A stretch of 64,000 nucleotides of DNA from Ectobacillus ponti (GTDB taxonomy: Bacteria; Bacillota; Bacilli; Bacillales; Bacillaceae_G), in assembly GCF_024294785.1 (NCBI RefSeq), contig NZ_JANCLT010000001.1, forward strand, positions 1 to 64,000, in the 5' to 3' direction. The notes beneath the pieces are model-generated. The model saw nothing but the letters and a program-made list of their open reading frames with translations. It searched no databases and was not told where the DNA came from. Below, piece by piece: positions 27,173-36,643 of this stretch (position 1 is its first letter; the number at the start of each line of letters is the position of its first letter). Position numbers and translations under genes: made by a program.

Positions 27173-27200
27173 AAAAGCTCTCCTGATCGGAGGGCTTCTC
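27173..27200 (+). terminator. Terminator of the ABC operon
   Basis: AAGC-CTCC and GGAG-GCTT form a stem with single mismatches, followed by TTCTCTT. Confidence 0.6.
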
Positions 27201-27290
27201 TTCGTTTCCAGTCGCCTTATTCCTCTTTTGTCTGAAAACCGTATCCTTGTGGAGAAAGGGAGCGGCTCCTATACCAAATTGCTTAAACGC

Positions 27291-27314
27291 AAAAAAGAGG
27301 GGACCCCCTCTTCT
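27291..27314 (-). terminator. Terminator of the first marR gene
   Basis: On the minus strand AAGAGGGG and CCCCTCTT form a perfect stem with a short loop, then TTTT; it touches the stop codon. Confidence 0.8.
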
Positions 27315-27732
27315 ACAATACGCGTTCAAATAGTTCAATGACGTACTTGATTTCCTCGTTGCTCCAATCCGCAAACTTTTCGCCATAATAGTTTTTGCGC
27401 ATTTCCTCCAGCTTCTCTGCAACGTCCCGCCCTGTTTCCGTAATTTCCAGATAGACAATCCGGCGGTCTGAGTCAGAGCGCTGTCGTGTTACAAAGCCTT
27501 TGCGGACAAGACGGTCTGTTACCGCTGTGATGTGACTCGATGTAACATTTACCTCACTGGCAATCTGGGAAGCCATTTGTGGGCTTTTGGCGTAAAGCGC
27601 CCGCAGCACAGAGAACTCGTTCCAAGGCATGTACTCGGAAAACAGCTCGTTGACATCGTGCTGCACCGTGCGCAGCAGCGTTCTGAGGGAATTCGATAAA
27701 TTTAAAATAAATGCTTCGCGTTCGTCTCTCAC
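27313..27732 (-). CDS. MarR-family transcriptional regulator
   Basis: The 139 residues have the MarR winged helix: MASQIASEVNVTSSHITAVT, then DRLVRKGFVTRQRSDSDRRI. N- and C-terminal helices form the dimer interface. It starts with GTG behind AAAGGG. It is a clear paralogue of the protein at 27861-28277 and follows it in the same direction with a 128-base gap that holds a promoter. The target and ligand cannot be read from the sequence; the divergent SIMPL gene and the upstream transporter are candidates. Confidence 0.87.
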   Translation of the reverse strand: MRDEREAFILNLSNSLRTLLRTVQHDVNELFSEYMPWNEFSVLRALYAKSPQMASQIASEVNVTSSHITAVTDRLVRKGFVTRQRSDSDRRIVYLEITETGRDVAEKLEEMRKNYYGEKFADWSNEEIKYVIELFERVL

Positions 27733-27766
27733 TGTTCTCGACCCTTTTTCATAGATTATTTTCCTT

Positions 27767-27796
27767 ATTATAATGGATGTTTCAGGTCCTTGTATA
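27767..27796 (-). promoter_or_regulatory. Sigma-A promoter of the first marR gene
   Basis: On the minus strand TATACA (27791-27796), 18 bases, TATAAT (27767-27772). Confidence 0.5.
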
Positions 27797-27860
27797 CAGT
27801 CTCTTCTGACTTTCCATCCGCCATGTGATATATATTTACAAATTCTTCACATTATTTTGC

Positions 27861-28277
27861 CTAAAACAAGCGGTTCAACAGCCCCAACAGCATAACCAGT
27901 TCCGCTGTCGTATAGATCTGATACTTATTACGGATGTAATCTGCCCGCTTTGCTTCCAATATATCCGATACCTCTTTTCCCTTTTCCGTAGCCTCCATGA
28001 ACACAAGGCGCCTGTCTTTGTTTGACCGATAGCGCTTCACGTACTCTCCCTTCACGAGCATGTCTCCGACAGCTGTAATATGGCTTGGTGATACCCGCAA
28101 TTCACAGGCAAGCTCTGTGGCTGTCTGTGGACCTCTCTGATGCAGCATACGCAGCACCTCAAATTCGTTCCAGGCCATATAACTGCGGAAAGCTTCATTC
28201 ACTTCCTCCTGCAGCATCCGGCCAATTTTGCGGAATCGCAAACCAATCTGTCCAATCAGCACATCACGGTCCTCCAT
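27861..28277 (-). CDS. MarR-family transcriptional regulator (paralogue)
   Basis: The 138-residue protein has the same architecture as the previous one, with shared FRSYMAWNEFEVLRMLHQRG versus FSEYMPWNEFSVLRALYAKS and the same helix-turn-helix (RVSPSHITAVGDMLVKGEYV, then KRYRSNKDRRLVFMEATEKG). The ATG follows GGGAGTGAGGGC. It is divergent from the SIMPL-domain gene across about 125 bases, so it may control that gene. Ligand unknown. Confidence 0.86.
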   Translation of the reverse strand: MEDRDVLIGQIGLRFRKIGRMLQEEVNEAFRSYMAWNEFEVLRMLHQRGPQTATELACELRVSPSHITAVGDMLVKGEYVKRYRSNKDRRLVFMEATEKGKEVSDILEAKRADYIRNKYQIYTTAELVMLLGLLNRLF

Positions 28278-28403
28278 GCCCTCACTCCCTGCATGTTTTT
28301 AATTTACATTATTCTGATAAAGCGGAATTGATGAATTCAATGTGAAAATTTCCTCCATACCGCTCATATACATAAAAGCATGAACAGAAAGGAAGTGAGA
28401 CGG

Positions 28404-29054
28404 ATGCAATTTGGTTTGAATCCGCTTCAAGCATACAGCAGCACAGCAAGACCCGCGAATATAAATGTACAAGGAGAAGGCACCGCAACTGCCAAGCCTG
28501 ATTTGGTTTCTCTGACAATTGGCGTACAGACTGAAAACCTGGATGTGAAAGCGGCACAAAGTGAAAATGCCCGCCTTTCCAACGCCTTGCTCACAGCGCT
28601 GCGGACACTCGGGATTCCGGATCAGGACATTCAGACACTTTCTTATACCATTAACCCTGAATATGACTACAAGGACGGGGCAGGTACCCTGCAAGGCTAC
28701 CGCGTGGAGCACCTGTTTGAAATTCGAGTTGCCAACGTGCAGCGGGCCGGTGAGGTGTATGCCGCCGCCGTGCAGGCAGGAGCGAATGTGGCCCGCGGCC
28801 TTTCCTTCCGTGTTTCGGATCCATCTGTCGCCTACGAGCAAGCCTTGACAAGGGCTGTCAACAATGCCCGGACAAAAGCAAGAACCATTGCAGGAACGCT
28901 CGGTGTAAAGATTAATGCCATCCCTGTATCCGTAACGGAGGTACAGACGAATGCACAGCGGGCCGTATATGCCATGCAGGCAGATGCCCCGCCGATCCAG
29001 CCCGGCGAGCTGAACGTTACGGTTATTGTAGAGGCTTCTTTTTCCTATGTATAA
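28404..29054 (+). CDS. SIMPL-domain (DUF541) protein
   Basis: The 216-residue protein shows the SIMPL domain: INVQGEGTATAKPDLVSLTI, VQTENLDVKAAQSENARLSN, QTLSYTINPEYDY and a final VTVIVEASFSYV. Unlike many relatives, it has no signal peptide, so it appears cytoplasmic. The function of the family is poorly known, with some members linked to stress or toxin protection. I chose the ATG at 28404, behind GGAAGTGA; the ATG at 28380 has no ribosome site. Confidence 0.83.
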   Translation: MQFGLNPLQAYSSTARPANINVQGEGTATAKPDLVSLTIGVQTENLDVKAAQSENARLSNALLTALRTLGIPDQDIQTLSYTINPEYDYKDGAGTLQGYRVEHLFEIRVANVQRAGEVYAAAVQAGANVARGLSFRVSDPSVAYEQALTRAVNNARTKARTIAGTLGVKINAIPVSVTEVQTNAQRAVYAMQADAPPIQPGELNVTVIVEASFSYV

Positions 29055-29145
29055 AGGAAGATTTCTGGTATAATAGAGAATTGATGAGCCCTTCTTGAGG
29101 GTGTCATGGGCGGGAGAGGGACTGCACATTAAAGCAGGTTATCGT

Positions 29146-30435
29146 ATGAAAGGATTGTTTGAAGCATTATTTCGGCTTACAGCCCACCAAACAACAGTGC
29201 GGCAGGAGCTTACGGCCGGCTTGACTGCATTCTTCACCATTGTGTATATCATTGCTGTCAACGCCGCCATTTTGGCAGACGCGGGCATTCCGCTTGAGAG
29301 TGGGATTTTGGCAACTGTATTCAGTTCGGCTGCCGGCTGCCTCCTCATGGCGTTTCGGGCCAATGCCCCCATTATTCTTGTACCCGGCATGGGTGTGAAC
29401 GCCTTCTTTACGTATACGATTGTCCATTCGTTCGGCCTCAGTTGGCAGGAAGCCTTGGCAGTCGTATTTCTATCGGGCATCCTGTTTGCCATCACCGCTT
29501 TCACGCGGTTGGCCGGCATTCTGTCCCAGACGATTCCACAGTCGCTGAAGGAGGCTATCACGGTCGGAATCGGCCTGTTGCTGGCGTTTATCGGCCTGCA
29601 AAAGGGCGGACTTGTAGTGGCGAATGCCACCACGGGTGTGGCGCTCGGCAGCCTGCGCGATCCGCATGTGCTTGCCACACTGCTGACGCTTGTGCTTGCC
29701 GTCATCTTGTTCAGCCGCGGCGTGAAGGGCAGCTTCCTTTGGACGATTGCCGCAGGAACAGCCATTGCGTGGTCATTCGGCCTTGTCAAAGCAGAGAGCG
29801 GGCAGGCTGCATCGTTTCAGCTGGCGGACTATGGACATGTGTTCGGGAGCTTGTCCTTTTCCGGTCTGACGTCCGTCACGTTTTGGATTGCCGTATTTTC
29901 CTTGAGCATGGTGCTCATTTTTGAAAATATGGGTCTGCTGCACGGGATGCTGGAGAAGCCGGAGAAGTTTCCGCGCGCATTCCAATCGAATGCCATCAGC
30001 GTGCTGACGTGCGGCTTGTTTGGAACGAGCCCGACTGTTTCCACGGTGGAGAGCGCCGCAGGGATTGCAGCTGGCGGCAAAACCGGGCTCACGGCGCTTA
30101 CAGCGGGACTGCTCTTCTTTACATCGCTGTTTTTCCTGCCGTTTGTCAAGCTCATTCCAAACAGCGCCATTGCGCCGATTCTTATCATCATCGGGGGCTT
30201 AATGATCGTGCATATTCAACGGATTCCACTGCACGATTTCTCAGAAGGCTTCCCTGCCTTCTTGGTGATTGTGATGATTCCGTTGACCTACAGCATCGCA
30301 GACGGAATTGCTTTTGGTTTTATGGCTTATCCGATTCTGAAGCTGGCACTCGGCAAACAGCGAGAGGTTGCCAAGCCCATTTATATGATTGCCGGACTGT
30401 TTTTCCTTACCTTTGTGCTGCACGCACTCAGCTAA
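29146..30435 (+). CDS. NCS2-family (AzgA/PbuG-type) purine permease
   Basis: The 429-residue membrane protein probably imports hypoxanthine, guanine or adenine with protons. Family markers are RQELTAGLTAFFTIVYIIAV, PIILVPGMGVNAFFTYTIV and FGTSPTVSTVESAAGIAAGG, the NCS2 AzgA-group binding loop, within about 12-14 helices. The ATG at 29146 follows AAAGCAGG. An extended -10 box (TGGTATAAT, 29066-29074) sits 72 bases upstream. No purine riboswitch is visible in that leader. Which base it prefers (PbuG or PbuO type) is not resolved. Confidence 0.88.
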   Translation: MKGLFEALFRLTAHQTTVRQELTAGLTAFFTIVYIIAVNAAILADAGIPLESGILATVFSSAAGCLLMAFRANAPIILVPGMGVNAFFTYTIVHSFGLSWQEALAVVFLSGILFAITAFTRLAGILSQTIPQSLKEAITVGIGLLLAFIGLQKGGLVVANATTGVALGSLRDPHVLATLLTLVLAVILFSRGVKGSFLWTIAAGTAIAWSFGLVKAESGQAASFQLADYGHVFGSLSFSGLTSVTFWIAVFSLSMVLIFENMGLLHGMLEKPEKFPRAFQSNAISVLTCGLFGTSPTVSTVESAAGIAAGGKTGLTALTAGLLFFTSLFFLPFVKLIPNSAIAPILIIIGGLMIVHIQRIPLHDFSEGFPAFLVIVMIPLTYSIADGIAFGFMAYPILKLALGKQREVAKPIYMIAGLFFLTFVLHALS

Positions 30436-30449
30436 GACATAGGCTGCGG

Positions 30450-30483
30450 AACAAGGCGGACTCTCTGCGGGTCCGCCTTGTTT
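30450..30483. terminator. Two-way terminator between the purine permease and corA
   Basis: AACAAGGCGGAC and GTCCGCCTTGTTT form a perfect 12-base stem around a nine-base loop. Confidence 0.9.
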
Positions 30484-30494
30484 GCGCCTGTATC

Positions 30495-31445
30495 CTACTT
30501 AAACCATCCCTTCGCATGGAACCACAGCATCATGGAGATGAAAATGCCTGCCATCATAGCCAGACAGATATAGTAGCCGTAGTCCCAGTAGAGCTCCGGC
30601 ATATGCCGGAAATTCATGCCATATACACCTGCAATGAAGGTCAGCGGCATGAAGATGGTGGAGAATACCGTCAGTGTTTTCATGATGCTGTTCATATAGT
30701 TGGAGTTCAGCGAGAAGTAGCTGTCACGGATATCCGCCGTCAGCTCGCGGCTTGCTTCAATCATCTCGGTCAGCTTCAGCAAGTGGTCATGGATGTCCTT
30801 GAAGTATATTTCGTGGTCGCTGGCACCGTAGAAACGCTCCGAATTTAAGATCCGATACAGCAAATCCCGCATCGGAATAATGGTTCGCCGCATTTTGGAC
30901 AAATCGGCCCGTATATCAAACACTTCCTCTAAAACCTCACTGGCGGAATCCCTCGTTAAGCTGTCGTCCATTTCATTCAGCCGGTCCTCAATATGGTACA
31001 TGGGCGGGAAATAATTATCCACGAGCTGATCAATAATGAAATGAGTCAGATGAAGCGGACTCTGCCGCACCCGCTGCCGCTCCGGCAGCTTCTCCCAAGT
31101 GCGCTGCAACGCCTTGTCATTATGAAAATGAAACGAAACAAGAAAGTTTTCCCCAATAAACAAATCAATTTCCCCAGGCTCCATATCCTCGCGTGAAATA
31201 GCATGCACAACAAGAAAATGATAGCCATCATAGAAATCCAGCTTGGGACGCTGCACATATTCCAGACAATCTTCCACTGCGAGCGGATGGAAACGGAAAT
31301 GCTCCTTCAAAATAAATGTGTACTCTTCCTCTGTCGGTTCATTCAGGTCAATCCAATACCATGCAATTTGATCACTTTGAATTTCTTCAATGGAAAGACC
31401 GTACCGCACATCACCTTGCTTTGTTATCGCGCAAATGCGCATCAT
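30495..31445 (-). CDS. corA: CorA-family magnesium transporter
   Basis: CorA forms a pentameric magnesium channel of the inner membrane. The 316 residues have a large N-terminal cytoplasmic domain (WYWIDLNEPTEEEYTFILKE, FHPLAVEDCLEYVQRPKLDF) and two C-terminal membrane helices, the first ending in the signature YGMNF. A basic tail follows. AGGGTGA precedes the ATG. It is convergent with the purine permease across a shared terminator and stands alone. Related proteins also move cobalt or nickel. Confidence 0.93.
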   Translation of the reverse strand: MMRICAITKQGDVRYGLSIEEIQSDQIAWYWIDLNEPTEEEYTFILKEHFRFHPLAVEDCLEYVQRPKLDFYDGYHFLVVHAISREDMEPGEIDLFIGENFLVSFHFHNDKALQRTWEKLPERQRVRQSPLHLTHFIIDQLVDNYFPPMYHIEDRLNEMDDSLTRDSASEVLEEVFDIRADLSKMRRTIIPMRDLLYRILNSERFYGASDHEIYFKDIHDHLLKLTEMIEASRELTADIRDSYFSLNSNYMNSIMKTLTVFSTIFMPLTFIAGVYGMNFRHMPELYWDYGYYICLAMMAGIFISMMLWFHAKGWFK

Positions 31446-31538
31446 CCGGCATCACCCTGTCTTAGTATGAGCGGTGCCGGGATACCATAATCCTTTTTTT
31501 CAGCTGATGACAGCGGCAGGCTTTCATCAGCAGCATAC

Positions 31539-31579
31539 AAAAAAACCGGTCCATAAGGTTTCCCTCACGGACCGGCTCT
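31539..31579 (-). terminator. Terminator of the deoB-punA-pdp operon
   Basis: On the minus strand GAGCCGGTCC and GGACCGGT form a strong stem, followed by seven T. Confidence 0.85.
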
Positions 31580-31582
31580 TGC

Positions 31583-32887
31583 TTACCTTGTGACTGTATC
31601 ATGAATGAGCACAGGCGCTTCCACCGGCTGTGCCGAAATGGTGATGCTGTTGTAAATTTTCTGCTTCACCTCTTCGATGTCCCGGCTGTTCGCATGGATG
31701 GTGACAAGCGGCTCGCCCCGGCGCACCTGATCTCCCACCTTTTTGCAAAGCATCAGGCCCACTGCCAAATCAATTTCCGATTCCTTCGTGGCGCGTCCCG
31801 CACCAAGCAGCATGGCAGCTGTGCCGATTTCATCCGCCACAATTTCGGCTACATATCCGTCAGCCTGCGCTGGCAGGTCAACGACGTATGTTGCTTGCGG
31901 CAGCTTGGACGGGTCATCCACAACAGAGGTATCGCCGCCCTGTGCCAAGAGGAATGTCTTGAAGGCTTCCAGTGCTTTGCCGTTTTGCATGACTTCAAGC
32001 AGCTTCGCCCGTGCGGCCTCCAAGGAAGAGGCTTTGCCTGCCAAATACACCATCTGGCTGCCGAGCGTTAAGCATAGGTCCTCCAGATCCTTTGGTCCCT
32101 TGCCCTGCAGCGTATCAATCGCTTCCTTCACTTCCAAAGCATTGCCGATGGCCAGGCCAAGCGGCTGGCTCATGTCGGAAATGACAGCCATCGTCTTTCG
32201 GCCGACATTGTTGCCGATGCGCACCATCGCTTCGGCCAGATTTCGCGCCTCCTCAGCCGTTTTCATAAAAGCGCCTGCTCCTGTCTTGACATCCAGTACG
32301 ATGGCATCCGCGCCTGCAGCAATCTTTTTGCTCATGATGGAGCTGGCAATCAGCGGAATGGAGTTGACGGTCGCCGTTACATCACGCAGGGCGTACAGCT
32401 TCTTGTCCGCCGGCGTCAGGTTGCCGCTTTGGCCGATAACCGCAATCTTATTTTCATTTACAAGACGGATGAACTCCTCGTTCTCAAGCTCCACATGAAA
32501 ACCCGGCACAGCCTCAAGCTTGTCAATGGTACCGCCGGTATGGCCGAGGCCGCGCCCGGACATTTTGGCAACCGGCACGCCAAGCGCCGCCACAAGCGGG
32601 CCGAGCACGAGTGTTGTTGTATCCCCCACGCCTCCGGTGGAATGCTTGTCAACCTTTATTCCTTCCACCGCAGACAGATCAATGGTATCGCCGCTATGCA
32701 CCATCGCCATCGTCAAATCCGCCCGCTCCCGGTCAGTCATATCGCGGAAGAAGACAGCCATTGCAAAAGCGCTCATTTGATAATCAGGAACTGTCCCGTT
32801 TGTATAGCCTTGAATTGCAAACTGAATTTCCTCCGTTGTCAGCTCATGTCCATCGCGTTTTTTCGCAATAATGTCCACCATTCTCAT
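31583..32887 (-). CDS. pdp: Pyrimidine-nucleoside phosphorylase
   Basis: Pdp splits uridine or thymidine with phosphate into base and (deoxy)ribose 1-phosphate. The 434 residues carry [20 protein letters not shown] (phosphate binding) and the family signature [20 protein letters not shown]. The C-terminal alpha/beta domain ends with a glycine-rich lipoyl-like fold. GGGGTGA lies six bases before the ATG. It is the last gene of deoB-punA-pdp, so the ribose 1-phosphate made here feeds DeoB. Confidence 0.95.
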   Translation of the reverse strand: MRMVDIIAKKRDGHELTTEEIQFAIQGYTNGTVPDYQMSAFAMAVFFRDMTDRERADLTMAMVHSGDTIDLSAVEGIKVDKHSTGGVGDTTTLVLGPLVAALGVPVAKMSGRGLGHTGGTIDKLEAVPGFHVELENEEFIRLVNENKIAVIGQSGNLTPADKKLYALRDVTATVNSIPLIASSIMSKKIAAGADAIVLDVKTGAGAFMKTAEEARNLAEAMVRIGNNVGRKTMAVISDMSQPLGLAIGNALEVKEAIDTLQGKGPKDLEDLCLTLGSQMVYLAGKASSLEAARAKLLEVMQNGKALEAFKTFLLAQGGDTSVVDDPSKLPQATYVVDLPAQADGYVAEIVADEIGTAAMLLGAGRATKESEIDLAVGLMLCKKVGDQVRRGEPLVTIHANSRDIEEVKQKIYNSITISAQPVEAPVLIHDTVTR

Positions 32888-32904
32888 CCGGCGTCACCCC
32901 ATCC

Positions 32905-33720
32905 TCACTTCATTTGTCTGACAATTTCTTTTACAAGCGCCAGGAAGTTTGCTTTTACCCGTTCAGTCGTCTCAATCACTTCCTCATGATTCAGCGGCTG
33001 ATCCAAGATGCCCGCTGCCATGTTGGAGATACAGGAAATGCCGAGCACCTTCAATCCGGCATGGCGCGCCACAATGACCTCAGGCACTGTTGACATGCCG
33101 ACCGCATCGCCGCCAAGCGTGCGAAGCATGCGGATTTCCGCGGGTGTTTCGTATGTAGGACCGGACATGCCAACGTATACGCCCTCCTGCACAGAAATGC
33201 CAAGACCATCAGCTGCTCCCTTTGCCAGCTGGCGGAGCTCTCTCGAATAGGCTTCGGACATGTCCGGGAAGCGGACGCCAAGCGCCCCATCATTTGGCCC
33301 GATCAACGGATTATTGCCGATGAAATTCAGATGATCTGAAATCAACATGAGGTCTCCAGGCTCAAAGGACGTATTCACGCCCCCGGCTGCATTTGTCACT
33401 ACCACCGTTTCCACGCCCAATTCCTTCATCACGCGCACCGGGAACGTCACCTTCTGCATATCATAGCCTTCATAGTAATGGAAGCGGCCCTGCATGGCCA
33501 CTACCGTGACGCCCTGCAGCGTACCGAATACAAGCTGGCCGGCGTGGCCTTCTACTGTAGATACAGGGAAGTTCGGAATGCTTTCGTACGGAACGCGGAC
33601 TGCACCTTCAATTTCATCGGCAAGCACACCAAGGCCGGAGCCGAGGATCAAACCAATTTTCGGCGCTTCGCCGAATTGCTGCTTCAGGTAGGAAGCGGAT
33701 GCTTCAATGTGTTGCTTCAT
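32905..33720 (-). CDS. punA: Purine-nucleoside phosphorylase I
   Basis: PunA cleaves guanosine, inosine and their deoxy forms to base plus sugar 1-phosphate. The 271 residues contain the phosphate site GLILGSGLGVLADEIEG, HAGQLVFGTLQGVTVVAMQG, and the substrate region VVTNAAGGVNTSFEPGDLML with SDHLNFIGNNPLIGPN. This is the trimeric PNP type. The ATG follows AAGGAGAG. It lies 14 bases from deoB and 17 bases from pdp, in one operon as in B. subtilis. Confidence 0.95.
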   Translation of the reverse strand: MKQHIEASASYLKQQFGEAPKIGLILGSGLGVLADEIEGAVRVPYESIPNFPVSTVEGHAGQLVFGTLQGVTVVAMQGRFHYYEGYDMQKVTFPVRVMKELGVETVVVTNAAGGVNTSFEPGDLMLISDHLNFIGNNPLIGPNDGALGVRFPDMSEAYSRELRQLAKGAADGLGISVQEGVYVGMSGPTYETPAEIRMLRTLGGDAVGMSTVPEVIVARHAGLKVLGISCISNMAAGILDQPLNHEEVIETTERVKANFLALVKEIVRQMK

Positions 33721-33734
33721 ATACTCTTCTCTCC

Positions 33735-34910
33735 TTATATTAAGTCCTGTAAAAAGCTTGTGCCGTGCTTTGGCATCGCTACACCGAAGTTTTCGGCAAT
33801 GGTAGCGCCGATATCAGCAAAAATCTGGCGGAGCGGCAGCTCCTGGCCACTCTTCAGCCCCGGGCTGTATGCCAACAGCGGCACATATTCACGCGTATGA
33901 TCTGTGCCATGATGCACCGGATCATTGCCATGGTCCGCCGTAATCAACAGGAGGTCATCCTCCTTCAGCAGCTCCAGCACTTCAGGCAGGCGGGCATCAT
34001 ATTCCTGCAGCGCCTCCCCATAGCCCTGCGGGTCGCGGCGGTGGCCGAACAAAGCGTCAAAGTCCACCAGGTTGAGGAAGCTGAGACCCGTGAAGTCCAT
34101 CTTCAAGGTATCTATCAGCTTATCCATGCCGTCCATATTGGACTTTGTCCGGAGCGACTTCGTGACTCCCTCACCATCATAAATATCAGCAATTTTTCCG
34201 ATGGAAATGACATCGTAGCCGCCATCCTGCAGTTCATTCATCACGGTGCGGCCAAATGGCTTCAGGGCATAGTCGTGGCGGTTCGGCGTGCGCTTGAACG
34301 CCCCCGGCCGGCCCACGAACGGACGGGCAATAATGCGGCCGATCATGTACGGCTCATCCAATGTCATTTCACGGGCAATCTCACAAATGTTATAGAGCTC
34401 CTCAAGCGGCACAACCTCTTCATGAGCCGCAATCTGCAGCACACTGTCAGCGGATGTGTAGACAATGAGCGCTCCCGTCTTCATATGCTCCTCGCCAAGC
34501 TCATCCAAGATCTCTGTGCCGGATGCCGGCTTGTTGCCGATGATTTTGCGGCCTGTCTTCGCCTCCAGTTCATCCAGCAGCGCCTTCGGGAATCCTTCCG
34601 GAAACACACGGAACGGCTTGTCGATATGCAGGCCCATGATTTCCCAGTGCCCGGTCATCGTATCCTTCCCTGCAGACTGCTCCTGCATCTTTGTGTAGCA
34701 TGCCATCGGCTGCGCCGCCGGCTCTACTCCTTTTATGTATGCGATGTTTCCAAGGCCCAGCTTCGCCATGTTGGGCATATGCAACCCATTCATATGCTCG
34801 GCAATATGGCCCAGTGTGTTGGCGCCTTTGTCGTCATATTTTTCGGCATCCGGCGCTTCTCCAATGCCGACGGAATCCATGACCACGAGAAAAATGCGTT
34901 TATATTTCAC
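33735..34910 (-). CDS. deoB: Phosphopentomutase
   Basis: DeoB converts (deoxy)ribose 1-phosphate to the 5-phosphate, linking nucleoside breakdown to central metabolism. The 391 residues belong to the alkaline-phosphatase superfamily, with the metal and nucleophile region [13 protein letters not shown], the phosphate-accepting Thr region in [15 protein letters not shown], and the metal motif ITADHGNDP. The start follows AGGAATC. It is the first gene of deoB-punA-pdp and lies downstream of xerD as in B. subtilis. Confidence 0.96.
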   Translation of the reverse strand: MKYKRIFLVVMDSVGIGEAPDAEKYDDKGANTLGHIAEHMNGLHMPNMAKLGLGNIAYIKGVEPAAQPMACYTKMQEQSAGKDTMTGHWEIMGLHIDKPFRVFPEGFPKALLDELEAKTGRKIIGNKPASGTEILDELGEEHMKTGALIVYTSADSVLQIAAHEEVVPLEELYNICEIAREMTLDEPYMIGRIIARPFVGRPGAFKRTPNRHDYALKPFGRTVMNELQDGGYDVISIGKIADIYDGEGVTKSLRTKSNMDGMDKLIDTLKMDFTGLSFLNLVDFDALFGHRRDPQGYGEALQEYDARLPEVLELLKEDDLLLITADHGNDPVHHGTDHTREYVPLLAYSPGLKSGQELPLRQIFADIGATIAENFGVAMPKHGTSFLQDLI

Positions 34911-35076
34911 AAGAGATTCCTCCTATACAGACATACTGCTCCTAGTATACGCGAAATACTGGAAAATGCTTCACATACCCCTAAGTCAGATGTCAGACAT
35001 CATATACGTATATCATATCATGTTTCCGCTTTCTTGATAAGAATAAGATTTGTATTCTTCTGTCCGGCTGGGCGCC

Positions 35077-35739
35077 CTATTCGGGCTGCCCAACCGGACG
35101 AAACGCTTGAATACCCAAGGCAATGCCCTCCGCGATTTTACGCTGGCCTTCCCGGTCTGCCATCAGCTTCGCATCCTGTGGATTCGTAATGTACCCGATT
35201 TCAATCAAAGTGCTGGGCACAATGGAATCACGCAGCACCTTGAAGTTGCCGAATTTCGTAAACCGGAGCGGAATGCCTGATGCTTCGGACACAGCTGCTC
35301 CGATGGCTTCCGCCGCCTCTTTATCCCGAAACGGAGTAAAATAGAACGCCTCCATGCCGCGCACCCCTGCATCCCCCGGAAAAGCATTGGCATGGATACT
35401 GACAAACAGATCGGCATCCTGCTTGCGCGCAACGGCCGGACGGCAGCCCAAGTCCTTCACATACCCTTCCTCGCTGCAGGCGCTGTTTCCCTCCCGCGTC
35501 ATATACACACGATATCCCTTTTGCTCCAAAATCTCTCTCGTCTGCTTCGCAACCTCGAACACAATATCCTTCTCCAGCAGGCCTCCCTGCGCAAATCCCG
35601 GGTAGGCCCCTCCATGGCCCGGATCCAATACAATCACCGTCTCCTGCCGCTCCTGCAGCCGGTGCCAGATGAACCAGCCCGCCCACAGCAAAAGAACACT
35701 GCCCGCCAACAGAGCAGTGCTGTACATCCATTTCTTCAT
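35077..35739 (-). CDS. N-acetylmuramoyl-L-alanine amidase (Amidase_3, zinc type), membrane anchored
   Basis: The 220-residue protein has an N-terminal signal anchor (TALLAGSVLLLWAGWFIWHR) and an Amidase_3 domain that cuts the bond between muramic acid and the stem peptide. Zinc ligands fall in VLDPGHGGAYP, the Glu of LLEKDIVFEVA and SIHANAFPGD, with the catalytic Glu in LIEIGYITNPQD. It is not a close match to CwlD as I remember it. ATG 35739 is used, although the GTG at 35745 has a better-spaced GAGG. It lies between the lipoprotein and deoB. Confidence 0.87.
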   Translation of the reverse strand: MKKWMYSTALLAGSVLLLWAGWFIWHRLQERQETVIVLDPGHGGAYPGFAQGGLLEKDIVFEVAKQTREILEQKGYRVYMTREGNSACSEEGYVKDLGCRPAVARKQDADLFVSIHANAFPGDAGVRGMEAFYFTPFRDKEAAEAIGAAVSEASGIPLRFTKFGNFKVLRDSIVPSTLIEIGYITNPQDAKLMADREGQRKIAEGIALGIQAFRPVGQPE

Positions 35740-35792
35740 ATCCACCAGAACCTCGCCATGCCATTTTCTATACAGTTTCGCAATGAACATGC

Positions 35793-35819
35793 AAAAAACC
35801 TTCCTCGAGGGAAGGTTTA
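35793..35819 (-). terminator. Terminator of the YtkA-type lipoprotein gene
   Basis: On the minus strand ACCTTCC and GGAAGGT pair around TCGAG, followed by TTTTT. Confidence 0.8.
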
Positions 35820-36542
35820 TTTTACTGCCAAAGCTTGTTCCACATGCTCATGCAGGGTGGTGTTTTCCACATGTGTCTTCACCTGATAGCTGCCGGCTTC
35901 CGGGAACGTGTATTGCGCCTTGTATTGTCCATTTCCGGCATCCACAGCCGCAATGTACTCGTGCTTGCTGCTGCCCTTCCAAATCTCAAACTGCACCTTG
36001 GCGCCCGCCAGCGGCTTTTCCTCATATCGGACATCTGCCAGCAGATCTGTTTTTTTCTTGGCTTGCGGCTCTCCCGCATGAAGAGTGATGGCAGCCTTCC
36101 CATGCTCATGGGCGCTGTCATTATGCTGTCCGCCTGCCGCCGCTGCCTGCCCTGTACCCACTGTCACCTTTACCTCGGGCATCGTGTGCATATCACGGGC
36201 ATTCGTATGGGCGATAATATGATAGACTCCATCTTCCGAGAAGGTTTCATCGGCTGCATACACGCTCCCATCCTTATGCTTGGCCGTCAGCATATCATGC
36301 TTCTCGCTGCCTTCCTTCCAAATTTCAAACTTCACACTCTCGGCATCCTCGACCGCCTTGCCGTCCTGCGTCACGAGGGCCTGCACTTCCACCTTCTTAT
36401 TGGCTTCCAGCTTTTCCGGTGCTGTCTTCACCTCTACCTTAACTTCCTTCATCACGCTATTGCCAGTATTGTTATGCTCCTTACTGCTGCAGCCTGCCAA
36501 TATCAGCACCAGCATTCCGGGCAGAATCATCCATTTTCTCAT
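35817..36542 (-). CDS. Lipoprotein with two YtkA-like domains
   Basis: The 241-residue lipoprotein has the lipobox LILAGC, so the mature protein starts at that cysteine. Two tandem YtkA/FixH-like immunoglobulin folds follow, each with a KFEIWKEGS or QFEIWKGSS strand and a histidine-rich end (HIIAHTNARDMHTMPE; VKTHVENTTLHEHVEQ). A histidine-rich linker (GQHNDSAHEHGKA) separates them. The histidines and methionines suggest metal (copper) binding, by inference only. The ATG at 36542 follows GGGAGGC. It stands alone. Confidence 0.85.
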   Translation of the reverse strand: MRKWMILPGMLVLILAGCSSKEHNNTGNSVMKEVKVEVKTAPEKLEANKKVEVQALVTQDGKAVEDAESVKFEIWKEGSEKHDMLTAKHKDGSVYAADETFSEDGVYHIIAHTNARDMHTMPEVKVTVGTGQAAAAGGQHNDSAHEHGKAAITLHAGEPQAKKKTDLLADVRYEEKPLAGAKVQFEIWKGSSKHEYIAAVDAGNGQYKAQYTFPEAGSYQVKTHVENTTLHEHVEQALAVK

Positions 36543-36643
36543 CCGTAACGCCTCCCTTTGTATTCTAGTATAGTAGATGGGGCATACCCCGTCCATGGAT
36601 GGCCCGGAAAAGAATCTGCAAACAGTTTGTGAGATTTCTGTGA

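Noticed and set aside
29055-29145. Purine riboswitch in front of the purine permease
   Set aside because: The typical TATAATC...TCTACC pattern of the purine aptamer is not present; there is only an extended -10 promoter and a short leader with weak stems.
35077-35739. Naming the amidase cwlD
   Set aside because: The Amidase_3 fold fits, but the sequence around the motifs and the N-terminus differ from CwlD as I recall it, so I give only the enzyme class.
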